Assembly: GCF_000143415.4 (NCBI RefSeq) | Contig: NW_003314269.1 | Coordinates: 2,072,118-2,136,117 of the forward strand | Direction of reading: 5' to 3' | DNA: 64,000 nucleotides | DNA from: Selaginella moellendorffii | Taxonomy: Eukaryota; Streptophyta; Lycopodiopsida; Selaginellales; Selaginellaceae | Part shown: positions 12,438 through 22,417 of the stretch, one piece after another | Numbering within the stretch: the first letter of the stretch is position 1 | How the letters are laid out: every line of letters starts with the position of its first letter | The notes under the pieces: generated by a model | Databases searched by the model: none | Seen by the model: only the letters and a program-made list of their open reading frames with translations | What the model was told of the DNA's origin: nothing | Made by a program: the position numbers and the translations under genes

Positions 12438-13354
12438 ACAGTTGCAAATGTTGCAGTAATACCTGGCCATTCTGAAGTCGGAGCATTCAGGATTGTGACA
12501 GGATCCTGCGACTGGTTGCACTTCGAGGCACTGCATACACACCATTTCCTTCGTTTCATGCCTGCTACTAAAAAACAAGAGACCGCTGAGTATCTGCTTG
12601 ATAACCGAAACAGCACAAGAGTACCTGTTCATGGGATGGTCACTCGCTCGGTCATGACAAAACCGGCAAGCGGCCCGATTCTTGAAGTGTGCTCACAACC
12701 ATATAAACCTCTGACGGGATCATGATAGGACAGGTTGCGCCCAGGAATGTCTTCAGACGTATCTGTTTCTTGTAAAGAATGCTGCTGAGCCGCAATCCTG
12801 AAAAGGAAAGAAAGTATTAGAAATGGTGACAATCAGCGGGCAAGCTACATAAAACTTGAGAGGAGGAGCTAACCTGCTCATCAAATTTCATATAAGGTAC
12901 GTTTTCCTCCGAGGATCCAGGGAACTGTCACTAAAAACCGTACGGATGGCAGCCTCTAGTTCCTTCTGGTTCATTCTAAAGATGTACTGCCATCTTGGTT
13001 TGAACTTTCCGCTTCAAGTTTTTGGGGTTTGTCCTTCTCGTCACTTCTCATGCAGCAGTCTTGAGCGGCATCGTACTTTGAGCAACTTTTGCAGCTTTCA
13101 GATTTAGTATCCGAATCTTTGGCAAAGTAATCAGCCACCAGTTGCAAGGACTCGCTAGAGCCGGAAGGTGGAGTCGAAGGATCCTTTGTAGCTGGAGGAG
13201 ACGAGGGAGACGACTTAAGTGAGCTATCACTCAAGCATTTGTCAAACATCGTGTTTTGTCTCCAAGACTCAGTAAGCCATGGGATCATTGATTGCAAGAC
13301 CTCTGCACCTGTAGTCCCAACTATTGTACCAACTAACTGTCCGCGTGTGGGCAT
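12438..13354 (-). pseudogene. BRUTUS-like hemerythrin/CHY zinc-finger E3 ligase fragment
   Basis: Minus-strand exons resemble the middle of BRUTUS iron-sensing E3 ligases. They are a hemerythrin-end segment (GTTGAEVLQSMIPWLTESW), a low-complexity linker, FRMNQKELEAAIRTV with DPRRKTYLI, IAAQQ after an intron at about 12,796-12,873, the CHY finger (YGCEH, CRFCHDRASDHPMNR), and the CTCHY finger (MVCMQCLEVQPV, MARYYCNICN). Defects are an in-frame stop after DPRRKTYLI, a deletion and frameshift in the CHY finger, and loss of the RING and rubredoxin-type end where the UVH3 copy begins. The hemerythrin domains upstream are also missing. No intact parent lies in the window. Confidence 0.75.
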
Positions 13355-13766
13355 GTAGCAGTTCTAAAATGGGCGTAAGCCCGGGCGAGGTGGAGTCCAC
13401 ACCAGGCCAAAGCCCTTACTGTGCTCAGATCTTGATCGCCCTTGCTCGTTGTGCCATTCCCAAGCCAATCCTCCACCTAGCCCTAGCTTCTGCCACGTCC
13501 TTTATCGCTGCCCTATTGCATCCCAAGAAGTCCCCGCTAATCCTCTGTAACAAACTCCTCCCCGCCACGTCAGATCTCCCTGCCGAGTCATAAGTCGGCC
13601 ACGACCGTCCGTACGACTTACGTGGGACAGGTCATTGTAGGGTTTCTGCGATGATCACAGGGTTCTAGCGCCAAGAAGCAGGGCGCTATCGGGGATTCCA
13701 CTCCGCGCATTGTCGAAATCGTGCTCGGGTCCGCCGGATGATTTCAGCTACAGGGAAGCGGTGTCG
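13355..13766. promoter_or_regulatory. Upstream region of the TraB gene
   Basis: No coding sequence is recognised. It must hold the promoter and 5' leader of the TraB gene. Two out-of-frame ATGs (about 13,650 and 13,738) precede the chosen start, so short upstream reading frames are possible. No clear TATA box was identified. Confidence 0.4.
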
Positions 13767-15081
13767 ATGGACACTGACGAGATCGTGGCGACGCGATGGC
13801 CTCAGCTGATTGATATTGTGCGCGAGAGATCACTCGTGGCGGTGAGGAACGTGAATGCGGGTGAAAATGATGAGCCGGAGCTGGTGATTCTCGTCGGGAC
13901 TGCTCATGTGTCCCAGGTTTCGGCGCAACAGGTCGAGCGCGCGATCAAGACAATCCGTCCCGATAATGTCGTTGTGGAGCTCTGCAAAAGCAGGTAAGCA
14001 TGTAGCACTCTATCTCTAGTAAACAATGGGTGAGGATTTTGGATGCCGCAGGATTGGAATTATGTATTTGGATCCGTCAATGGCGAATTCCACCGCGAAT
14101 TTCTTATCGTTGACAGGCACGGATCGCAATGCAGCTTTGGCTCGTAGTTTTAATCTCGGTAATCTATCTTTTATTTAAAATATAGCTTCCATTCGATTTC
14201 ATTTTTTTTTTTCTCAGGTGGGAGATCAGCATTTTTTCTGAGATTGCTGCTTGCCAGTGTTTCAGAAAAGATTTCTAAGTCTGCGGCTGTGCCAGTTGGC
14301 GAAGAGGTAAGACAGTTCATTGACGTAAAAGCTGGATATTCATGGCGATTGCTGCTTACAGTTCAGGGCTGCAAGAAGAGCAGCGAAAGAAGTTGAAGCT
14401 CAGCTTGTTTTGGGTGATCGGCCTATTGAAATCACTGTAAGTGTAGTTTTGCCGGGAGCTGCTTGTTAATGTTTTGTGTAGTTTCTGTAGTTGAATCGGG
14501 CATGGCGCGCTTTGACGTGGAAGGAGCGTCTGCGTCTTGCTAACACGTTCTTGCAGACTTTCCTGTTTGCCAATGTTGACGCATCAGAAGCAGCGTTGCA
14601 GGTGAATTTGTTTTTTGGATTATAATTTACTGTTTCTGACTTTGTTAATGCAGTCGATGAAGTCCGACGATGTGATTTCAAGCATGTATTCATTTATGAG
14701 CTCTCAGTTTCCTTCTCTATTAAGACACCTCGTTTGGGAGCGCGATCTGGTGCGCTTTCTTTTAGAATAGTCACTTTCCTTTGATGTAATCGTTTGACAC
14801 TTAGCTTTGTTGTACAGTATATGGCGTGGTCTTTGAAGCGCAGCAAAGCAGTTACGGGCTGCAAGACTGTGGTTGGAGTTATTGGAAGGGGTCATCTCTC
14901 CGGAGTAGTTTACGCTCTCCTTCACAGTCAGGAACACTTGAGTTTCCGGGACCTGGTCGGTAAAACTGAAGACTCGATAGCAGATCCCTTCAGAATTTAC
15001 AGAGGCATTATTGCCGAAGGCATACTTGGGCTTCTTCTATGGTTGCTCTACAGCTACATTAGCGCGAACTTGGCTGCGTAG
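13767..15081 (+). CDS. TraB domain-containing protein
   Basis: Seven exons with consistent GT-AG junctions: 13767-13993, 14052-14158, 14218-14306, 14362-14436, 14491-14601, 14654-14749 and 14818-15081. The protein has the TraB/PrgY family start: LVILVGTAHVSQVSAQQV, then IRPDNVVVELCKSR and IGIMYLDPS. The second conserved block is VVGVIGRGHLSGVVYAL near the C-terminus. It ends in one likely membrane span (GIIAEGILGLLLWLLYSYIS), suggesting a tail-anchored protein. The biochemical role of plant TraB proteins is not settled; some act at organelle membranes. The first in-frame ATG was taken as start; a TTG further upstream is in frame but is not a plausible plant start. It converges with the diterpene cyclase, whose stop is only 36 bases away. 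Confidence 0.85.
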
Positions 15082-15116
15082 TCCACCAAATGTTCCTCGG
15101 TCAGGCTGTTAGCTAT

Positions 15117-18100
15117 TTACAGCACGGGCTGGGAAAGTACTCTCTTGACATGGTTGGAGAGTTTGGCCTGTACTTTATTGGTACCTGGAAAGACGTTCAT
15201 AATTCTGGCCGCATTGAGAAAGAGCTGCTTGCAAGCTTGTGGCAGCGCGCCGGGCTGCAGAGTCTCGTACAGAAGCTTCTGCATGTTCTTGTTCGCAAGT
15301 GCTTGGACCTCACTTAGTGCTTCACTTTTAGTTAATTGAGGATTCTCTTCAAGGTAGATGGTGATACTGTTGAGGCTTGAATCCACCTGGAAAAGCTCGA
15401 ATGGTGGTAAGGGATTTCCTATTTCGTCTATTTCTTCGGGTTTACCTTGTCCGTGTGTGTATCTTGTACCAGGCGTGAAGCAGTGTTCATCATTTGGCAA
15501 ATGGCCGAGTCTTTTATGTCTCCGGTGGTGGCGAGCGTTTCGCCGACGAAGTACATAGTGCTCCGGACAGCAGGCTCGATGCTTGAATGTGAGGCCTTTA
15601 GATATTCCTCCAAAGTTGGATTGTTGTCTGACATTTTCCACTTGGTTCTCTGCAGTAGGCTCGATAGCCACGTTTTCCACTGCCAAAGCAAATATCGATC
15701 AGATTTATCAACGCTTCTCACCGAAAACACTTACGATTTCTCGCAGCGCTCCTCCTATACTCCGGCCTTGGTACAAGAAGCCCTGCTTGCTATGGTTTTG
15801 AACGATGTTATAGAGCTCGACGAACAGTATTTTCACTTCGGCCGAGCAGTTTCCAAGCGAGTTCACGTTCCACCTGTGCATCAGCTGTCAGAGCTCGAGT
15901 GGCATTGAATTTGTGGCGTGAATTACCTCTCGACATTGTTTATGAGATCCTCAAGTTCTTTGGTGGACCCTTGGTGGTCAAAGTATTCATTAATACCGAG
16001 TGATATGAACCAGCATTGCGACCATATAAGCCTTGCTGGTGAGAGCTCCGGCTCGAAGATGGTTGCAGCAGCTGAATAGAACGTTTGCTCCAGTTTGCTG
16101 CGGGAGAATCCTTTGAACATTGACAGGCTGCTCTCGTCGTACCACCTGTGATGGATTCGGGTGAGTATGTCTTGTTTACATATATACTTTCATCACCTTT
16201 CAAGTTGCTGAAATTCTTTTCTGTGCAGAGCCCGACACATGTTGAAGTCTGCCTTCGCGAGCTCTAGGAAAATTGGATTGTTGACGAAGGGCATTCTGTA
16301 TCAGATACAGGAGTTAGCTGGCAGCGTTGATTTCCGTGAAAGGATTCTCACCTGTAGAGGCTCTTCCCGATCCAGACATCGTCAGCCGCGTACTGATCGA
16401 TATATCTTCTTGTTGCCAGTCTTTCTAATCTAGCATGCATTGGGTTGTCGAGCGCAAACTCGACCTGTAAAGTGTTCACAGGTCAGTTTTGTTTTGTGAC
16501 ATGCTATAGCTCATACCTCTCCTGGCAGATCTTTAGAGATAATCCACTTGTCGTACAGCTGATTCTCCTGGCGTTTTCCTTCGAGAAACTTTCTGGCAAA
16601 TGAGCCTGCTTCTTCCAGGATTGTTTCGCCAGGAAACATCACTTGAGAAGCCCGGTACAAGTTGTACATTCCTGTCACTGCTTGACCCGCTTGCCCGCTG
16701 AAGCAGACGAAGGAATCGCCCTCTTGGAAGGTTTTAAAGGCGTCTGTGTTGTACGATATGATAAGTGATGAAAGAAGCGGGTATGACTTGGAGAGTACCT
16801 GGTGATATGTCGTATCCGTGACTTCGCAAGAGCCGGAAGGCCATGGAAGTATCGTCAGCGTCTTGAACAGGTGAACCTCTGGCCCATGCTATTCCTTTGT
16901 CTGTCCAGTATCTGTTACAAGTTCTCACGTTGTGTGTTTGTCATAGGTGGTACTACGCATACACACCTGTACACGTAGTCAAGAGCTGATTTAATCTCTT
17001 GAGTGAAGTAGCGAGAGATTCCCAGGCGTTGTAAGCGGTCAACTATCCAGAGATGCTCAAACAGATCCACTGGGTATACATTTGGTACTGTCAAGAAACA
17101 AGAGTTTTTACGTCAGGAGTTCTCGGAGGTAAAGTTTCACCATTCCTTTACCTGCGCAGTTGAATCTCTTGACGAGGTTGTTCAGGTACTGCAGGCATTT
17201 CTCGTTTCCCGTATGCATCAGTGCGCATGCTGTGGAGGCGGGGCTGAAGAGCAGTGAACCATCTGGTGACTGCAGTTTTATGACCTTGTCCCAGTCTATA
17301 GTCTTATGAAGTCCTTCCAACGAATGCAGGAGAGTGGTCGGATAGTTCTGGACCACATTCATGGGTATTCTGCGTGCGGGTATCACGTCAGTAAAGTTGT
17401 CTCGGAACATTTTCTATGTCTAACCTTTCAAGTTTCTTCTTCCTTTCAGCATAAATTGTTTGGAGCACGGGCTCTCTATAGTCGATGTCAAGCTCGAGTG
17501 CCATGGCCTCCTCTATCATTGCCGGAAACACAATTTCAAATCCTATTGGCATGTGAGTACTGTCCTCCAACTCCATCTTAGGCATAGTTTTTCGAATAAA
17601 CTCGAGGGCTGAATGAGAATGAGATGGTTGGTCTTTGTGTTTCTTCTGAAAGTGATTACTTACCTTTGTGAACAATCTTGTCTCCGGTGTTCCAGGTTTT
17701 GAGAGCTATTGCACATGCCAGTGCCGAACAGATGCGATCATACGTAAGAAACAAGTCTCTATCACCCCAGGATCCATCCTCGAGCTGATTGTTCATGATC
17801 CAGTTTAGGCACATGGGAAATTGAGGCTTGTTGCTGCCATCCAAAGCGGGTACTCGTGCCACCCAAGCCGTATCGTAGGCTGACACGGATATCTCCCCGT
17901 CGTGCAGAGAGTTCAACATGCTTCTTACGGTTTCGACGAGTTCCCACATTCGTCCGCCATCAGTCGCTGGAATTGTCTGCAAACGAAGAAGAATTCCGAT
18001 CAGGACCTCCGGCCTTACGGGATCTTGCAGAACATACTTCTGGGACTTGCCGAGGTGTTGGAAGTTTCCGCCCGGGAGTTTGCACGCGAGATGAAACTGG

Positions 18101-18451
18101 AGACAGTGTTAAGTTAGCAGCAAGCTCACAACCGGGTGAGTTAGTTCTCTTTTATACCTGGAACTGATGCGGTCGGCACTGCACGCAGTGAAGGCGTAGT
18201 TTTGGAAGCATCATCGCGGCCTGGGAACAAAATAAGGATCCACCCGACAAGCAGTTAGCCACAGGAGTCATCACAGGAGTGAGTAGCTTGGTCTCCTTAC
18301 CTCTCGCTTCTAGTTTCTGTGATACAACACCACGACTTACATGCGGCGTCCTGCAGCTGGACCAGAACAAGGAAGAGGAAGAGGAGGAGGAGGCAAGGAA
18401 GGCTGCCTTCCATGCAGCTCCAGCAGCAGCAACAGCAGCTGCTGCTGCCAT
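15117..18451 (-). CDS. CPS: Class II diterpene cyclase, ent-copalyl diphosphate synthase-like
   Basis: Multi-exon gene with introns of about 50-80 bases. The first exon encodes an Ala/Ser-rich leader that looks like a plastid transit peptide. Then come the gamma/beta domains: [50 protein letters not shown], and the class II acid motif DADD (DxDD) at 16,851-16,862. The His of LHSLEG and the Asn of PNVYP match the catalytic dyad known in ent-CPS. The His of DLFEH matches the residue linked to Mg2+/substrate inhibition in gibberellin-type CPS. In the alpha domain the class I motif DDxxD is NEYFD (15,977-15,991) and the second metal motif is degraded (MNTASRLVQ), so ionisation of the diphosphate is unlikely. 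The predicted product from geranylgeranyl diphosphate is ent-copalyl diphosphate, for gibberellin-type metabolism. Product stereochemistry is inference. Confidence 0.85.
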
Positions 18452-20530
18452 TTGCGGCTGCTCCGCCCGCCTTGCTCTCTCTCTCTTTCTCTCTCTCTCG
18501 GCCCCAAAGGCACTGGAGAAGCACGAATATATGGGAGGAATATCTGAGCAGCAGCTGGAGCAGAAGCAGGAAAAGAGAAGCTAAGGAAAGGAAAGAGAGA
18601 AGAAAGAAGAAGAAAATGCTGAAAAGGCAGAACGGGGGGGACAGGACAGTCCCCGAGCAACAGGTAATCAAGCGAAAACACAAAAGACAATTGATTCAAA
18701 ACAACACTAAGTTCGGAGGATCTGCAGTATCAATGTGCGGAGGAGCACCTTGTGAGGCAGCTGGTGGATCACGAAAAGCAGCGCCAGCAGTGAGGCCAAC
18801 GGAAAAGCAACGCGAAGCCAAATTGCCGACTGGGTGGCTTGGCTCCCTGCATTGGACGTTAGTCGGAGGTAAGGATGGATGGCTCTTCTCCTTCTCCTCC
18901 TCCTTCCTGCTTGTTTTTCTTCATACACTTATATATCCCTTGATTCTCTGGCTCACCAAGTGTTATATGACAGGTGCTGCCAAAGCGAATATTGGGCCCT
19001 TGAGTGCTCATTATTCCACATGGAATATATTCCTCATGTTGAGGAAGGCATCGGGACCGAGAGTTTCAGACAAAATGACTATTTCCATCCACTTGGACGG
19101 TAAATGGCTGCTTTTAATAGGGGTCGGGCTCTAATGTTTATCCTTTTTCGTCCATTTTTGCCTACAGTGAAAGAATTAAACGACGCTAGAAAAGTGGCAT
19201 GGAGCAGTGAAATGGTGAACCTTGCATCCTCTCTCCCGCTCCCGGGTTGATTTCACGACCGACCAAGGCAAGCGAGCAAGCGCCAATGAGCGGTGTCTTG
19301 TGACATTATAATGTTTTTTGATGCTGGTCAATGTAGAGCCGTGTTCCAAGTCTCGCGAAAAGAACACTCCGTGCGGTTCCTTGCGTGAAGCGATCTCAGT
19401 AAAGTAAGTTGTTTGTTTGAATCGAAGTCTTCATGCTATCTCTCTTTCCAGAAATGCAGAAGACTGATGGAGCAAGAGCAAAGTAAGTAGTTTCTTAAAT
19501 CTTTTGGTCACCTCTCTTCTCCAGGAAGCTACTCAAACAATTGCCTGGTGGTGGACTGGGCCAAAGCTGCAGCATAAAGCATCCCCATGCTCCACCACGT
19601 TGTGGCATGGACAGAGAGATTCGCCATGGATGGAAACGAGCAGTGCACAACGAAAGTGTGCGTATATATCGATCGAAGAAAAAAGTTCCTGCCGGCGATC
19701 TGGATGGATCGGTAAAGCCAGCGGATCAGGAAAAAATGGAGCGCAAACTAGTACGTGATTTTTTTCTTTCTGTTGACTAAAACGCTTCTCTCGCTTGCTT
19801 TGTTTCGTTGGTTTCCAGATCTTATCTCTTTGATCATAAAGTCTTCCCTGTTGTCGGCCTTTCGCCCTGATAGATTTCATGAAATATAGCGCTGCTACTG
19901 AGACGTTGTGGAACCATATCAGTGAATGGAATAGAAATAAAAGCCATGGTCCCATTTTCTTGCTATATGGTACCCCAACATTATTTCACTGACACAGCTC
20001 TATACTACTACAATCTTCCACGTTGACTAGTTACCCACCCATTTTTACAAATTCCACCCCCCAGGAAGGAATAACATTAACTGCATGTTGACTGTTTCAC
20101 CCGCCTTTCGTGTGTGACGGCCTGACCACCTGTACGGACGCGTGTGGCCCGTCGCTTTCCCCGTCCACGTGCCCGTCGTGCCGCGGGCATATTCCCGCCG
20201 ATTCGGTGGGCCTTTAAAACCCCAGCGCTCTTTCCACCGGGCCACCAGGGGAACCACGCGCGTACGGTGAAATGTTGACTCGTCGGGGCCCGTCAGGTGG
20301 ATGGCGCGACGGGCGAGATAGGCGAGACGAGCCGGCCATTGGAAGGGCCGCCCGTCACCGCGACGAAGAAATCAACACACTTGGACGAGAGAGAGACCTT
20401 GGAAATGCCAGTTGACAATTTTGGCCCAATGCTCTGTGTCGTGACATTTTAGGTCGACTCCTTTCTCCCAATCCCTCTCATTCTTCCATTTCTCCCATTT
20501 GGCGGTCGATCGATCGAGAGGGAGAGAGAA
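18452..20530. promoter_or_regulatory. Divergent intergenic region, diterpene cyclase / RING gene
   Basis: Just upstream of the cyclase start, the plus strand has a CT-rich tract (about 18,475-18,500), which is GA-rich in the cyclase leader. A long open frame at 18,319-19,134 is composed of low-complexity purine-rich sequence without domains and was not accepted. From about 20,090 to 20,360 the sequence is GC-rich, probably promoter of the RING gene. Its leader ends in a GA-rich stretch directly before the ATG at 20,531. No RNA gene is seen. Confidence 0.45.
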
Positions 20531-21568
20531 ATGGGCGTTGAATCGCCAATGGATCCCAGCGGCAGCAGCTCCAGCGCCATCGCCAGCAGCAGCGACTCCA
20601 ATCCCTACCAGGTGAACATCAAGATCATGATTGCCGCCATTGTCGTCCTCTTCTCGGTCATCCTCTTCATCCTCTCGCTCCACCTCTACGCCAAGTGGTT
20701 CTGGAAGAGCTCCCAATTCGCCGCGCGCCGCCGCCGCCTCCTCCACCTCCAGCAGATCCAAGCCATCCAGCAGCAGATCCAGGCGGCGGCGGCCGCGGAC
20801 CCTCTCTTCTTCTCCAATTCCCCGGCGCTGGGCGTGGACAAGTCCATCATCCAGTCGCTCCCCCTCTTCGTCTTCCGCGAGAGCGACAAGATCAAGCTCG
20901 ATTGCTGCGCGGTCTGCCTGTGCGAGTTCCAGGAGGGCGATCACGGCCGGACTCTCCCCAAATGCGGCCATAGCTTCCACACCGAGTGTATAGATATGTG
21001 GCTGCATTGCCACTCCACTTGTCCCCTGTGCCGTGCCAGCCTCCTGTCCGGCTCCAACTCCGCTGGATGTCCCAAGAGCATCGTCCCAGAGCTGCTGCTT
21101 CTTCCGGATCTAAATCTCGTCGCCACCACCACTTCTCCGCCAACGCCTTCTTCCACGGATCTAGTTTCTTCATCGTCGTCGTCGACACCATCGCCATCGT
21201 CTTCTAGCTCCTCTTCCTCGTCGAGTTCTACGTCGGGCGATAGTGATTCCCAGCACCAGCCGCAGCAATCGGTTCAGGTGGTCCAACTGGTTTTGGATCT
21301 AGACGAGAATGCCACCTCCAAGTCGCTGTCTAGTTCTCCGTCGACTTCTTCCTCGGCTGGCGGGTCTCTGTCGGCCAAGCGCCGGTGGAGGAACTTGAGA
21401 CGAATGCTCGGTAGGCCCTCGCCATCGTCGCCTCTGCTAGCACTGCCGCCTTCCGCGTCGTGTTCGTTCTCATCTACGTCGTCAGCGGCGTCTTACGCGG
21501 TCTCGGTTGTCGGGGAGTCATCGGATCTGCAAGGCAGCTACAACTCAATCCTGGTGCTGGTGGAGTGA
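20531..21568 (+). CDS. ATL-type RING-H2 E3 ubiquitin ligase
   Basis: Intronless, 345 residues, as is usual for Arabidopsis Toxicos en Levadura (ATL) genes. A Ser-rich N-terminus is followed by one membrane span at about residues 30-52 (IMIAAIVVLFSVILFILSLH), a basic stretch, and a Gln/Ala-rich linker. The GLD-type motif is LGVDKSIIQSLPLFVF. The RING-H2 follows at about residues 127-167: CAVCLCEF, LPKCGHSFHTECIDMWL and CPLCR, with the Cys/His ligands and the conserved Pro and Trp all present. The C-terminal half is Ser-rich and poorly conserved. It is predicted to ubiquitinate substrates at a membrane with an E2 partner; the substrate is unknown. GC content is high, which creates long meaningless frames on both strands. 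Confidence 0.92.
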   Translation: MGVESPMDPSGSSSSAIASSSDSNPYQVNIKIMIAAIVVLFSVILFILSLHLYAKWFWKSSQFAARRRRLLHLQQIQAIQQQIQAAAAADPLFFSNSPALGVDKSIIQSLPLFVFRESDKIKLDCCAVCLCEFQEGDHGRTLPKCGHSFHTECIDMWLHCHSTCPLCRASLLSGSNSAGCPKSIVPELLLLPDLNLVATTTSPPTPSSTDLVSSSSSSTPSPSSSSSSSSSSSTSGDSDSQHQPQQSVQVVQLVLDLDENATSKSLSSSPSTSSSAGGSLSAKRRWRNLRRMLGRPSPSSPLLALPPSASCSFSSTSSAASYAVSVVGESSDLQGSYNSILVLVE

Positions 21569-22417
21569 AAGTCTTCGTACCTTGCAAGTTTCTTCGTTGG
21601 ATGTATCGAGTTCCAACAAGGCAGAACCGAATCCGCGACGGAGGAAGGAAGCAAAGACTGGGCGAAATGACAGTTGCGTGGTGTATACAAGGTGTCAGCC
21701 AGTTCTGTATAACCAACAGCGCTTTCTTCACCAGAAGAAGACGAACACGAAGAAGGATCCGTCACTTCTGGTCAGTAGCTTCCAGCTGGAGAGAGAAAAA
21801 AAAAAAGGAGTACCTATTCGATTCCGGCTGCGAGCCAAAAAGAAGATCTTCCGCAGACCTGGAAGTGGAACATCTGGTCAGCACGAGCTTTTGTAAAAAC
21901 AATTTGCTTTTCTTAGTACCTCAGAAACAGACAGTGGTCGACATCTCTAATGCTCCTCCTTTTTTCTCCACAAAGTTTAAAAAGCTGTGCACGCGATTTC
22001 AAAGCTTAACTGGCACTCAAAGACGAGTGCCTTACCACCAACAATGTTCTCCACTTGCATACTACGTATACGCAGCATGTCGGCTCTAAGCTTAAAGTCT
22101 TGCACTTCCGGCAACTTGCCTCCAATCTGCGAAACACGGTCTCAGTTTGAGTCACTTTCGAAAGAAAATGATGAACTTACCAATCCAAAGCTGGCTCTTT
22201 GCATCTTGAAATGATTAAACTTAAGATAAGAGGCCTGTCTCATCACTTTCACGATCGCTATTGTTTATGCCTGCACAACTAGACAAATAGCTGCTCATCA
22301 ATTTCGGGACCCACTCGTTGATGCTTCAGCAGCGTTGCGAAAACAGGGAATTAGAAGAAAGAAACATATATAAAAATTCTGCCGAAAAGAACACCGTCGA
22401 TACTATCTTCTTACGCT
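21569..22417. other. Intergenic region with possible small minus-strand exons
   Basis: This contains the 3' leader of the RING gene and that of the SMYD-type gene. On the minus strand, an ATG at 22,243 opens a frame (MRQASYLKFNHF..) with a GT-AG intron near 22,130-22,190. It continues as IGGKLPEVQDFKLRADML to about 21,977-22,070. The family is not recognised and the gene is doubtful. Confidence 0.3.

Noticed and set aside
12438-13354. Intact BRUTUS-like gene
   Set aside because: A stop codon, a frameshift in the CHY finger, and the absence of the RING and N-terminal hemerythrin repeats show it is a fragment.
18319-19134. 271-codon plus-strand frame
   Set aside because: It overlaps the first exon and leader of the diterpene cyclase on the other strand, is Arg/Lys/Gln-rich from purine tracts, and has no recognisable domain.
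20372-21013. 213-codon minus-strand frame
   Set aside because: Antisense to the ATL RING gene and low complexity; a shadow of GC-rich coding sequence.
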